The position numbers were made by a program, and so were the translations under genes. From Flavobacteriaceae bacterium (GTDB lineage Bacteria > Bacteroidota > Bacteroidia > Flavobacteriales > Flavobacteriaceae): a stretch of 54,897 bases of DNA. The DNA is taken from the NCBI GenBank assembly GCA_018608765.1, contig JABAYY010000055.1, positions 1 through 54,897 on the forward strand, given 5' to 3'. Positions 36,384-45,095 of this stretch are shown piece after piece; position 1 is the stretch's first letter; the number at the start of each line of letters is the position of its first letter. Under the pieces are notes generated by a model. That model did not search any database and was not told the origin of the DNA. It was given only the letters and a program-made list of their open reading frames with translations.

Positions 36384-39091
36384 AAAATTTTATTACAATT
36401 ATATTCCTGTCAATGAGTATTGCAGGGTTTTCTCAAGTGAAACTAGAAGGTGTCATTAAAGATAGCTTAGGAAGTCCTCTGGAGTTAGCAAATGTCATCG
36501 CCATTAACAAAGCGACAAAATCCTTAGACTCCTATGGAATCACCAATGATAAAGGACGGTTTCGTTTGGATTTAAAAAAGAATACTACTTATACCATCCA
36601 AGCCAGTTATATTGGAATGAAATCTTTAGACGAGGTTTTAGAAACAAAAGAAGAAAATATCACCAAAGATTTTATTCTTTTTGAGGACAACTCTTTGGAT
36701 GAAGTAGAGTTGGTTTATGAAATGCCAGTCACCATTAGTGGAGATACTCTAGTGTACAATGCAGACTCCTTTAATACAGGTACCGAACGAAAATTAGAAG
36801 ATGTCCTTAAAAACCTCCCAGGTGTTGAAATCAATGACGACGGTCAAGTTGAGGTCGAAGGTAAAGTTGTAAATAAATTGATGGTTGAAGGCAAAGATTT
36901 TTTTGATGGCGACACTAAATTAGCTACTAAAAACATTCCTTCTAGTGCGGTGGATAAAGTTCAGGTATTAAAAAACTATTCTGAAGTAGGGCAATTGGGA
37001 AGTGTTACAAATAACCAAGACAATATTGCCATAAACATTAAACTAAAAGATGGGAAGAAAAATTTCTGGTTTGGAAACATTACTGCTGGAGCGGGAGACT
37101 CAGAGGCAAATTCACTGTATTTACTACAACCCAAACTCTTTTACTACAGCCCTGAATACAGTGTAAATTTCATCGGAGATATTAATAATATAGGAGAGGT
37201 CGCTTTCTCACGTCGAGATTATTTCAATTTTTCTGGCGGCTTTCGATCGCCCAGTCAAAACAGTGGAACAAGTTTGAGTTTAGGAAACAATGATATTGGA
37301 TTTCTATTGCTTCAAAATAACCGTGCCAAGGACATCTCCACAAAGTTTGGTGCTGCTAATTTTAGTTGGTCCCCAAAAAAGACTTTGGATATTGGCGGAT
37401 TTGCTATTTTTTCAAACAGTAAAAATGAACTACAAGAAAACAGGAGTGTTCAGTATGTTGATGCACCTCCTGGGTTTTCAGATGAGAACACACAGAGTAA
37501 TACCTCGCAGAATAATGATTTGGGAATGCTTAAATTAACTACCAAGTACCAGCCAAACGCAAGCAACCAACTCGAGTATGAAGCCCTTGGGAATTTATCT
37601 AAAAGCTCACAAGATCAACGTTTCAATTCCTCTTTAAATGGAGCTATTAATCAGTTAGAAAACACCAATCCATTTAGTTTCAATCAGAGTTTGAACTATT
37701 ATTACACATTGAATGAGACCAATATTTTCGCATTTGAAGCCCAGCATCTTATCAAAGATGAAGACCCTTTTTACAATGCGATTCTTGAGGATAAAGTCAA
37801 TTATGAAAGCACAGCGAACATTCTTGGTTTAGATGGAGCTCAACTTGATTATGACTTTGGTCAAGAAAAACGCGTGCAGTCCAATCAGGTAGATGCTAAA
37901 TTGGATTATTGGAATATTCTAAACAAAAAAAGTAATATTAATCTGACCCTTGGAACGATTTTGAGTCACCAACAATTTAACTCTAATATCTTTCAATTCA
38001 TGGACGACCGAACTGAAAGTAGTCCAATCCCTGGAATTGTAGGGGGAGCGGCAACGAATGATATTGCTTATAACTTTTCGGACGTATATTTAGGATTTCA
38101 TTACCGTCTGAAATCTGGTAAATTTACTTTTACACCAGGAGTAGCGGCGCATGCCTACACAATTTCAAACACACAGGTCGGTACAAAGACCACGGATAAT
38201 TTCTTTAGATTTTTACCTGATATGAATGTTATTTTTCAAATCAAAAAGAGTGAAACTTTGAATTTAAGTTACCGTATGCAAACACAATTCACAGATGTTT
38301 CACAATTTGCAAGTGGCTTGGTTCTGAATAACTATAACTCCTTATTCTCGGGCTCGCCAGATTTACAAAGTGCACTTTCTCACAATGTCAACTTGTCTTA
38401 TTACAGCTTTAATATGTTTAACTATACCAACGTCTTTGCGAATATCAATTATAATAAAAGTATTGACAATGTTAGAACGGTTTCTGAATTTGTACCCGGA
38501 AGTGTCATTCGTGTATCAACACCATTCAATTCAGATTTTGCCGATGAAAGCTTATCTGCCAGTGGCCGTTTTCAGCGCACCTTCGGAAAGTTGCGTGCGT
38601 CTGTCAGAGCAAATTTGAATTACTCTAAATTTAATCAGTTCCTACAAGACAGGCGAACAGTGAATGAAAGTTTTTCACAGACCTATAGAGCACAATTACG
38701 CACCAACTTTAGAACGGCACCCAATGTCGATTTAAGTTATAAATACTCTATTCAGGATAATAACCTTGGGACGAATGCCACCAAATTTTTTACAAAAAGC
38801 CCTTCTATAGAAGTGGATGCTCTGATTTTAAAATCATTTACGCTCAAAACAGATTATTCTTATAATGATTTTAGTGATGAAGACCGATCGATTAATACGT
38901 ATGAATTTTGGAATGCTTCTTTATCTTATAGAAAAGATGAAGATGCCAAATTTGAATACGAAATCAAAGCGACGAACTTGTTAGACACCCGCTCTCAAAA
39001 TCAGAGTAGCGCCTCTAATATATCGGTAAGTGCAACAGAATATTTCATTCAACCCCGTTATGTAACCTTTCGGGTGCGTTATGAATTGTAA
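36380..39091 (+). CDS. Large outer-membrane beta-barrel protein (TonB-receptor-like) with N-terminal carboxypeptidase-regulatory-like domain
   Basis: A 903-residue protein with a signal peptide (ending in IAGFSQ, about 19). A carboxypeptidase-regulatory-like domain spans about 20-105 (LEGVIKDSLGSPLELANVIAINK). A plug-like part follows: DTLVYNADSFNTGTERKLEDVLKNLPGVEINDDGQVEVEGKVVNKLMVEGKDFFDGD...KVQVLKNYSE. Then a long barrel ends in RYVTFRVRYEL. It matches the outer-membrane beta-barrel family (PF14905-type) found in Bacteroidota and lacks a classical TonB box. Its position after two GLPGLI genes is a recurrent arrangement in the phylum to my knowledge; the cargo is unknown. Confidence 0.85.
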   Translation: MKNFITIIFLSMSIAGFSQVKLEGVIKDSLGSPLELANVIAINKATKSLDSYGITNDKGRFRLDLKKNTTYTIQASYIGMKSLDEVLETKEENITKDFILFEDNSLDEVELVYEMPVTISGDTLVYNADSFNTGTERKLEDVLKNLPGVEINDDGQVEVEGKVVNKLMVEGKDFFDGDTKLATKNIPSSAVDKVQVLKNYSEVGQLGSVTNNQDNIAINIKLKDGKKNFWFGNITAGAGDSEANSLYLLQPKLFYYSPEYSVNFIGDINNIGEVAFSRRDYFNFSGGFRSPSQNSGTSLSLGNNDIGFLLLQNNRAKDISTKFGAANFSWSPKKTLDIGGFAIFSNSKNELQENRSVQYVDAPPGFSDENTQSNTSQNNDLGMLKLTTKYQPNASNQLEYEALGNLSKSSQDQRFNSSLNGAINQLENTNPFSFNQSLNYYYTLNETNIFAFEAQHLIKDEDPFYNAILEDKVNYESTANILGLDGAQLDYDFGQEKRVQSNQVDAKLDYWNILNKKSNINLTLGTILSHQQFNSNIFQFMDDRTESSPIPGIVGGAATNDIAYNFSDVYLGFHYRLKSGKFTFTPGVAAHAYTISNTQVGTKTTDNFFRFLPDMNVIFQIKKSETLNLSYRMQTQFTDVSQFASGLVLNNYNSLFSGSPDLQSALSHNVNLSYYSFNMFNYTNVFANINYNKSIDNVRTVSEFVPGSVIRVSTPFNSDFADESLSASGRFQRTFGKLRASVRANLNYSKFNQFLQDRRTVNESFSQTYRAQLRTNFRTAPNVDLSYKYSIQDNNLGTNATKFFTKSPSIEVDALILKSFTLKTDYSYNDFSDEDRSINTYEFWNASLSYRKDEDAKFEYEIKATNLLDTRSQNQSSASNISVSATEYFIQPRYVTFRVRYEL

Positions 39092-39114
39092 CGACCGTTT
39101 AACTATTTAAACCC

Positions 39115-39143
39115 AAAAACCCGACTGTGGGCCGGGTTTTTCT
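39115..39143 (+). terminator. Intrinsic terminator after the barrel protein gene
   Basis: The 8-bp stem aaaacccg (39116-39123) with cgggtttt (39133-39140) is followed by a short T run. It closes the GLPGLI-barrel unit. Confidence 0.75.
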
Positions 39144-39358
39144 TTCAACAGACTAACTTAAAACAACCACTGCTAAAAGGGTATTGGTTGCGAAACTGAG
39201 TTTAATTAGATTGCCCTCTTTGACTCTATTAAATTCAATTTTATATAATTTTACTCATAAAAGTTCTTATAATTTTATATCTACAAAATTAGATTAAATA
39301 AATTAAAATTTTAGCCCAACTAAAGCCCATAACTAATATTTTTATTATTTTTGAGCTC

Positions 39359-40654
39359 ATGAAGGCTACGATTGGGCAATTAAAACAAGAAATTTATCAA
39401 AAACTGGGTTTTGAAATTCGGCGTCAAGCCGATGTGCGGTATTTACATCAATGCATCGTTTATGAAAATAATTTAACTATTGGTTTTAATACGTTGCGTC
39501 GTTTTTTTGGGTTTTTACCTGAAAGAGCGCCACAACTTCAAACGTTGGAAGTCCTCGCACAATATTTGGGCTATCAGTCTTATTCGAGGTTTTTAAATTT
39601 CATTAATAAAGATCAAAACTGGTTTCATTGGACTTTTGTGAACGATTTTGAAAATTTGGATTCAATCGATCCCGCTCAAATTCAACAACTAATTGCTCTA
39701 AAATCACACCCTGATTATGTACTGTTTTTAAGTCACATTATAAAAACATTTATTCGTAGAAATCGAATTGAGTTATTGAAAATTATATTTTCAAACCCCA
39801 AAATCCACTTTGACATCAACACCCAAGTTGGTGAACTTGATAAGTTAGCATACGCTGTAGGGGGACTTTTAAGAACGCTCCCAAAAAGCAGTTATGTAGG
39901 TCTAGAAGTTTTACTGTCCGACACTTATGTTTTTAAAACACATATTTTAGATTTTCATGTTGATTATACGCATTTCAATGGCTACTATGGATTTCTGAAT
40001 ACGGCCAGATTGGCGCGTGACACAGAACCCACTCAGCGAGTTTTTATCAATTTGATAAAAAACTACCATCTATTTTTAGCAGGAAAATCATCCTTTGAAA
40101 TCTACCAGCCGGAGGTTTCAAATCTGAAAATGTTTTCCGTATTACACGGGCGCTTACTGGGGTATCAGCTGTTAACACAGCACTTTAAACACAAACAACC
40201 CCTTAACAAAATACTATCTGAGATCCTTAAAACAGGAAAGCAATATCCGAAAGTGTTCTTTTATATTGAAGTCGTCTCGGCTCTTATATTTACCAAACAA
40301 ATAGAGACTTTAGAAACAATTTTTGACCGTTATAAAAAAGAACTTTTAGGCACCCCTATTTGGCGGTTTTATACATCCCATAACATCTTTTTGATTGCTC
40401 ATGTATTAGTGAAATTAAAAAAACAGAATTATAAAGATGCTCTTTATAGTTTTAATCAAATCGATTTAAACGTGAGCACCTCCAATTCGTATTTCCACTA
40501 TTTAAAGTTGTTTTACAGTATCGCAGCCTATCAATTAGAAAAACATACAACGGCTAATTCTGACACTCTTCTAGCGCTGCAAAAGGATTATCAATCCTTG
40601 GTTAAAACTACCGGATTCAAGCGATTTAATTTAACCCTATTAAAAAAATATTAG
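39359..40654 (+). CDS. Putative HTH-like regulator with long helical C-terminal region
   Basis: A 431-residue protein with no signal peptide. The first 80 residues fit a helix-turn-helix-like pattern common in Bacteroidota proteins of unknown function: NNLTIGFNTLRRFFGFLPERAPQLQTLEVLAQYLGYQSYSRFLNF, where a Thr-Leu-Arg-Arg-Phe-Phe-Gly recognition-like helix precedes TLEVLAQYLGYxS, as in XRE-type domains. The remaining 350 residues are rich in helices of TPR-like spacing (for example QNYKDALYSFNQIDL) without a clear motif. A DNA-binding or signalling role is plausible, but the target is unknown. It is followed 10 bp later by a permease gene, so the two are likely co-expressed. Confidence 0.6.
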   Translation: MKATIGQLKQEIYQKLGFEIRRQADVRYLHQCIVYENNLTIGFNTLRRFFGFLPERAPQLQTLEVLAQYLGYQSYSRFLNFINKDQNWFHWTFVNDFENLDSIDPAQIQQLIALKSHPDYVLFLSHIIKTFIRRNRIELLKIIFSNPKIHFDINTQVGELDKLAYAVGGLLRTLPKSSYVGLEVLLSDTYVFKTHILDFHVDYTHFNGYYGFLNTARLARDTEPTQRVFINLIKNYHLFLAGKSSFEIYQPEVSNLKMFSVLHGRLLGYQLLTQHFKHKQPLNKILSEILKTGKQYPKVFFYIEVVSALIFTKQIETLETIFDRYKKELLGTPIWRFYTSHNIFLIAHVLVKLKKQNYKDALYSFNQIDLNVSTSNSYFHYLKLFYSIAAYQLEKHTTANSDTLLALQKDYQSLVKTTGFKRFNLTLLKKY

Positions 40655-40664
40655 CTAAGTATTT

Positions 40665-41489
40665 ATGGAATATCTGATTTTATCCTCGTTGTTTTTTGCA
40701 ATTAATAATGTATTATGGAAGTGGGTTGTTGCAGACTATTTGCCTCTACAAGTAATTGTCAAGCGCTCTATGATTACCACGCTATTTGGGGTTGTTGTTT
40801 TAGTTGCGACTAATTTTACAATGTACACCACTCTTAGTGAGGCACTCTTTGTTAATTTGGCATGTATTATTGGCGCGTTGGGTTTAGTGTTTATGATTTA
40901 TGCGTTAAAAGAAAGTACTCTTAATAATTTTATACATTACAGTTTATTAGGGAGCATAGGCACGGCTTCTTACCTTTATTTTTTTGAAGATATTATTCCA
41001 AAAAATTATGTTTTAGGTATTCTATGTATCGCTTTGGGTTTTTGTGCGTTTTTATGGAATCAACGGTTTAATTCTAAAGCTGTTCAGTTTTCTACCCACC
41101 GCTATTTGACGCTGATGACGCTTTGTTTTTCTGTTTCGGGAATTATGCAATGGTATAATTTAAAAACATATGATGTGGTTTTTCTTGCGGTACATCAAGA
41201 AATTGAAGTTTTGATTATTGCAGGTATTTTAATTCGTTATCTGAAGCAGCCAGTCTTAACATTTTTCAAATTTGATTACATTATGTTGATGGCCTTGATA
41301 GTTGCCATTGCAATTATTGCTGGCATGCATGGCTTAAAAACCACCAATCCTTTTATCTCTAGTATTGTTAGTTTAACCACCCCAATACTGACTATGATAC
41401 TAGCTGTAATCGTACTAAAAGAACGCTTTAAATGGTATTATGTAACTTCTATGTTTATGGTAATATTAGGAGCCTGGATGCTTAGTTAA
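40665..41489 (+). CDS. DMT-superfamily (EamA-like) permease
   Basis: A 274-residue integral membrane protein with about ten short hydrophobic helices in two halves, the usual EamA layout. The C-terminal half ends SIVSLTTPILTMILAVIVLKERFKWYYVTSMFMVILGAWML, the classic end of drug/metabolite transporters. The substrate cannot be predicted. It lies 10 bp after the HTH-like gene and converges on metK with only 7 bp between stops. Confidence 0.85.
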   Translation: MEYLILSSLFFAINNVLWKWVVADYLPLQVIVKRSMITTLFGVVVLVATNFTMYTTLSEALFVNLACIIGALGLVFMIYALKESTLNNFIHYSLLGSIGTASYLYFFEDIIPKNYVLGILCIALGFCAFLWNQRFNSKAVQFSTHRYLTLMTLCFSVSGIMQWYNLKTYDVVFLAVHQEIEVLIIAGILIRYLKQPVLTFFKFDYIMLMALIVAIAIIAGMHGLKTTNPFISSIVSLTTPILTMILAVIVLKERFKWYYVTSMFMVILGAWMLS

Positions 41490-41496
41490 CTTGTTT

Positions 41497-42747
41497 TTAA
41501 ATTCCAAAAGCGTCTTTAATGACCGCTACATAGTCTAGTTTTTCCCATGTAAACAATTCAACATCTAAAGTTAAGCTTTCTCCATTCGGTTGATGAAATG
41601 TTTTGGTCACTGATTTATGTTCACGACCCATATGCCCATAAGCAGCCGTTTCACTGTATATAGGACTTCGAAGTTTTAAACGTTTTTCGATAGCTGCAGG
41701 GCGTAAATCAAATAATGTTGAGATTTTATCGGCAATTTCACCATCAGTCAAATTAAATGGACTTGTACCATAGGTATCCACAAATACACCCATAGGCTCA
41801 GCAACGCCAATGGCATAACTTACTTGCACCAAAACTTCAGAGCAAATTCCTGCTGCCACCATATTTTTGGCAATATGACGCGTGGCATAAGCAGCACTAC
41901 GATCCACTTTGCTAGGGTCTTTCCCTGAAAACGCACCCCCACCATGCGCCCCTTTTCCTCCATAGGTATCTACAATAATTTTTCGTCCTGTAAGGCCTGT
42001 GTCGCCGTGTGGTCCTCCAATCACAAACTTCCCAGTTGGATTGATGTGATATGTAATTTTATCATTAAATAAATCCTGAATATGTGCAGGTAGTTTTGCA
42101 ACCACTCTAGGGATTAATTTTGTTTTTAAATCCTCTCTAATTTTTGCCAACATAGCAGTCTCTTCGTCAAAATCATCGTGTTGTGTAGAAATAACGATTG
42201 CATCAATTCGTTTTGGCGTATTGTCATCATCATATTCAATAGTCACCTGACTTTTAGAGTCGGGTCTAATATAGGTAATGTCTGAGTTTTCGCGACGCAT
42301 AGCAGCGAGTTCAATCAATATACGGTGCGATAAGTCCAATGCTAAAGGCATGTAGTTTTCGGTTTCATTTGTAGCATATCCAAACATCATCCCTTGATCG
42401 CCTGCACCTTGTTCTTCAGCCCCTCTGTCAACCCCACGATTGATGTCTTCCGACTGTTCATGAATTGCGGAAAGCACCCCACAAGAATTGCCATCAAACA
42501 TATATTCTCCTTTGGTATAGCCAATCTTGTTAATCGTATCGCGTGCAATTTTTTGTACATCCAGATAGGTTTTAGATTTAACCTCACCTGCCAGAATCAC
42601 TTGACCAGTTGTTACTAAGGTTTCACAAGCCACTTTTGAATCTGGATCAAAAGCTAAAAAATGGTCGATTAAAGCATCACTAATTTGGTCGGCAACCTTA
42701 TCTGGATGGCCTTCTGAAACACTTTCGGATGTAAATAAATAACTCAT
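41497..42747 (-). CDS. metK: S-adenosylmethionine synthetase
   Basis: A 416-residue enzyme that makes SAM from methionine and ATP. Motifs: [49 protein letters not shown], and [48 protein letters not shown]. The gene has a SAM-II riboswitch in its 5' leader and a hairpin that contains the start codon, so product feedback at the RNA level is expected. Downstream it converges on the EamA permease gene. Confidence 0.98.
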   Translation of the reverse strand: MSYLFTSESVSEGHPDKVADQISDALIDHFLAFDPDSKVACETLVTTGQVILAGEVKSKTYLDVQKIARDTINKIGYTKGEYMFDGNSCGVLSAIHEQSEDINRGVDRGAEEQGAGDQGMMFGYATNETENYMPLALDLSHRILIELAAMRRENSDITYIRPDSKSQVTIEYDDDNTPKRIDAIVISTQHDDFDEETAMLAKIREDLKTKLIPRVVAKLPAHIQDLFNDKITYHINPTGKFVIGGPHGDTGLTGRKIIVDTYGGKGAHGGGAFSGKDPSKVDRSAAYATRHIAKNMVAAGICSEVLVQVSYAIGVAEPMGVFVDTYGTSPFNLTDGEIADKISTLFDLRPAAIEKRLKLRSPIYSETAAYGHMGREHKSVTKTFHQPNGESLTLDVELFTWEKLDYVAVIKDAFGI

Positions 42748-42765
42748 AAACAGTTTTTTTATGAG
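42743..42765 (-). promoter_or_regulatory. Hairpin sequestering the metK start codon
   Basis: Read leftward, CTCATAAA pairs perfectly with TTTATGAG, which contains the metK ATG; the 8-bp stem (42743-42750 with 42758-42765) closes a 7-base loop. It lies 39 bases after the SAM-II aptamer and could act in translation control. There is no T run after it, so it is not a terminator. Confidence 0.55.
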
Positions 42766-42804
42766 AACAAAAAGAGGATTGCAGGGCTAGTGGAGTAGTG
42801 TGTA

Positions 42805-42856
42805 CTGCTTTAGCTTTTTTTTATTGAGGTTGCAATCAGATCAAATTTGTCCTCGG
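42805..42856 (-). ncRNA. SAM-II riboswitch in the metK leader
   Basis: Read leftward, the 52-nt element has P1 strands GAGG and CCTC, and between and after them the conserved SAM-II blocks ATTGCA, ATAAA and GCTAAA in the right order and spacing. A CTG just before ATTGCA can pair with CAG just after GCTAAA, matching the distal pseudoknot helix of SAM-II, and TTT in the loop can pair with AAA of the ATAAA block. SAM-II is known from alphaproteobacteria and Bacteroidota, typically ahead of methionine and SAM genes. P1 is short (4 bp), the only weak point. Confidence 0.8.
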
Positions 42857-42866
42857 AATTATACTG

Positions 42867-42874
42867 CAAACTTA
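42867..42874 (-). promoter_or_regulatory. -7 box of metK
   Basis: Leftward reading gives TAAGTTTG, an exact TAnnTTTG. It lies 10 bases upstream of the SAM-II element, so transcription would start just before the riboswitch, as expected. No clear -33 TTG was found. Confidence 0.6.
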
Positions 42875-42966
42875 CTAAATATAGAATTAATAAAAAAGAG
42901 ATAACCGATATCTCTACAAAAGGTATTTAAATATTTACTTTACATTTACGGTCTTATTATTTTGTA

Positions 42967-44058
42967 ATGAATCAGATTTTAGGGTTTTTTTTTGGATGTA
43001 TGGTTTTCTTTGGGTTTTCGCAAGAAAATCTTAGCAGTAGTTTTATAGATATTAATTATTTTAAAGGAAACATTCCACTTCACAATCCTGATATATTACA
43101 CCTTATAAAAGGCCACCCTGAGGGAGTAATTCTAGGTTGGAACCGCCGAACAAATGGAAAAAAGGAGTGGCAGCAGCGCTATAATTATCCAGATTATGGA
43201 GCCTCTTTTATGTATCAAGATTTAAAAAATGAAGCGCTAGGGAACACATTTGGATTCTACGGACACTTTAATTTTTACTTTTTTAAACGCCGATTCATGT
43301 TGCGTGTAGGGCAAGGTATTGTGGTAGCATCAAATCCATATGATAAAGATTCAAACCCCAAAAACATTGCATTTGGATCCAAATTATTAGGCAGCCCTTA
43401 TCTAATGTTGAACTATAAAAAACCAAACCTATTAGGTCCCATTGGACTTCAAACGGGCTTGGTGTTCTTTCATGCTTCCAACGGAAATTTTAAAGCCCCC
43501 AACACTAGTGTGAACACAGTTTCATTAAATATTGGGGTCAACTATGATTTAGATACCAAGGAAGTCGTCTATGAGGAGCCTACCGAAAACCCCACTGATT
43601 ACAAAGGGTTCAAATATAATTTTGTAATACGCTCAGGGGTGAGTCAAACAGATGTGGTAGGGAGTGCGCAATTTCCATTTTATACACTTTCTGCCTATGC
43701 GGACAAACGCATTAATTTTTTCAGTGCATTTCAATTGGGGGTAGAAGCTTTTTTTTCAAAGGCTTTAGAAGAAGAAATCCATTATCGAAGTGTTGCATTC
43801 CCCGAAAACCCTTCAGATCCTAATGCCGATTATAAACGGGTAGGAGGATTTTTGGGGTATGAATTGTTTGTAAATAACTGGTCGATTGTCACTCAGCTGG
43901 GGTATTATCTATATTACCCCTATGATTTTGAAGGCCGTGTTTATAATAGACTTGGTTTAAAATATTATTTTAGTAAAAAGTGGTTTGGAGCGTTTTCTGT
44001 TAAATCCCATCTAGCTAAGGCTGAAACACTTGAATTTGGAATTGGAATACGATTATAA
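42967..44058 (+). CDS. PagL-like lipid A deacylase / acyloxyacyl hydrolase family outer-membrane protein
   Basis: A 363-residue protein with a signal peptide (1-18, ending in FGFSQ). Most of it looks like amphipathic beta-strands of an outer-membrane barrel. The motif FFHASNGNFKAPNTSVN (His169 and Ser171, then PN and N) matches the PagL signature H-x-S-N-x(5)-PN-x(3)-N, in which His and Ser are catalytic in removing the 3-O-acyl chain of lipid A. It is longer than classic PagL (about 150-185 residues), as are other Bacteroidota members. Activity on lipid A is inference. The next gene starts 1 bp after its stop. Confidence 0.8.
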   Translation: MNQILGFFFGCMVFFGFSQENLSSSFIDINYFKGNIPLHNPDILHLIKGHPEGVILGWNRRTNGKKEWQQRYNYPDYGASFMYQDLKNEALGNTFGFYGHFNFYFFKRRFMLRVGQGIVVASNPYDKDSNPKNIAFGSKLLGSPYLMLNYKKPNLLGPIGLQTGLVFFHASNGNFKAPNTSVNTVSLNIGVNYDLDTKEVVYEEPTENPTDYKGFKYNFVIRSGVSQTDVVGSAQFPFYTLSAYADKRINFFSAFQLGVEAFFSKALEEEIHYRSVAFPENPSDPNADYKRVGGFLGYELFVNNWSIVTQLGYYLYYPYDFEGRVYNRLGLKYYFSKKWFGAFSVKSHLAKAETLEFGIGIRL

Positions 44059-44059
44059 C

Positions 44060-44806
44060 ATGAAAAAATTAGAATACTTACTGGTGTTGCTCTCTATCTT
44101 CTCATGCGATCAAGAAGATGCTTGGGACTGCATTCAAACTTCAGGTGCGCCCATAACTCAAGAATTGATTGTTGATGCTTTTGATAAAATCCTTGTCAAT
44201 AGAGATATTGAATTGGTCGTAAAAGAAGGAGTAGAGTATAAAGTTGAAATTCAAACAGCGGAAAACTTACTTGATACGATTGAAGTCATCGTACTAGACA
44301 ATCAACTACAATTAACCAACTCAAACAGTTGTAACTTTGTGAGAGATTATGGACTTACAAAGATGATTGTAACCACTCCAATTCTTAAAGAAATTAGGAG
44401 TAGTACTCAATACTTAACGTCTTCAGAAGGGATCTTGACCTTTGAAGATCTATACCTTATTTCTGAGAATTATAACTCGGATTATATAAGTTCAGGAGAT
44501 TTTAATATGACCCTAAACACTCAAAGTTTGAGAGTCGTCGCTAATAATTTATCAGGATTCACAATCTCCGGTTCCACAGAAACATTGTCTGTATATTTCG
44601 CTGCCGGCTTGTGTGGCTTTAAAGGAGCGGATTTTATAGCACAACACGTCACTATCTTTCAAAGAAGCAGCCATGACATTACAGTAAACCCACAACAATC
44701 TTTAAAAGTTGACATCAGAAGTGTAGGCAATGTGATTAGTATGAACACGCCGCCTGTGGTTGAGGTTGAGGAGTACTATACGGGTCGACTGCTGTTTTTG
44801 GATTGA
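44060..44806 (+). CDS. Putative lipoprotein with GIN (DUF2807) adhesin-head-like domain
   Basis: A 248-residue protein from the ATG at 44060; the longer frame starting inside the previous gene lacks a signal. A lipoprotein signal ends in SIFSC followed by DQEDAWDC. The body shows the repeated hydrophobic strand pattern of the GIN/DUF2807 beta-helix (ILVNRDIELVVKEGVEYKVEIQTAENLLDTIEVIVLDNQLQLTNSN, then TTPILKEIRSSTQYLTSSEG). Function is unknown; an envelope role is likely. It is apparently co-transcribed with the PagL-like gene (1-bp gap). Confidence 0.75.
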   Translation: MKKLEYLLVLLSIFSCDQEDAWDCIQTSGAPITQELIVDAFDKILVNRDIELVVKEGVEYKVEIQTAENLLDTIEVIVLDNQLQLTNSNSCNFVRDYGLTKMIVTTPILKEIRSSTQYLTSSEGILTFEDLYLISENYNSDYISSGDFNMTLNTQSLRVVANNLSGFTISGSTETLSVYFAAGLCGFKGADFIAQHVTIFQRSSHDITVNPQQSLKVDIRSVGNVISMNTPPVVEVEEYYTGRLLFLD

Positions 44807-45017
44807 TAGAAATTCACTAATCAGCACATTTTAAGCCTATTCTGAATAACGCCCCCCTAAATTAATTTCCTAAAATAAGCCCTTAAAAATATAATTTATG
44901 GATTTCAGGCCTATTTTCGTTGAATTATCTATAAATTTTCTAAACAAGTCACAAAAAAAAGAAATTAAGTTTTTTTTTGTAGAAAATATATATACTTTAG
45001 CTTCCAATTACAAAACT
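44807..45017. other. AT-rich spacer and promoter region of the aromatic operon leader
   Basis: No gene was seen up to the leader ORF. It contains T- and A-runs and TATATATACTTTAG at 44987-45000; TACTTTAG (44993-45000) matches seven of eight positions of TAnnTTTG and would place transcription start just before the leader ORF at 45018. An in-frame extension of the leader back to an ATG at 44898 exists but would cross this promoter-like sequence. Confidence 0.45.
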
Positions 45018-45095
45018 ATGACATCCGTAAATTACATTTTTTATAGCTTTTATTATTTCTTTTTTAGAAAAGAAATCGAGGCACTGTGTATGTAA
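45018..45095 (+). CDS. Phe/Tyr-rich leader peptide of the aromatic amino acid operon
   Basis: A 25-codon ORF with ATG at 45018 and TAA at 45093-45095. Residues 6-16 read YIFYSFYYFFF: five Phe and four Tyr in eleven codons, ending in three consecutive Phe codons (45057-45065). The tail RKEIEALCM includes the segment that can act as antiterminator. It ends 56 bases before pheA and directly precedes a terminator. The operon downstream makes phenylalanine and tyrosine, so the codon content matches the pathway products, the hallmark of ribosome-mediated attenuation. The peptide itself is not expected to have a function. Confidence 0.85.
   Translation: MTSVNYIFYSFYYFFFRKEIEALCM

Noticed and set aside
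44898-45017. In-frame upstream extension of the leader ORF to a 65-codon protein starting at 44898
   Set aside because: It would cross the promoter-like TATATATACTTTAG, and its upstream part lacks the aromatic bias; the ATG at 45018 directly ahead of the Phe/Tyr run gives the classic leader geometry.
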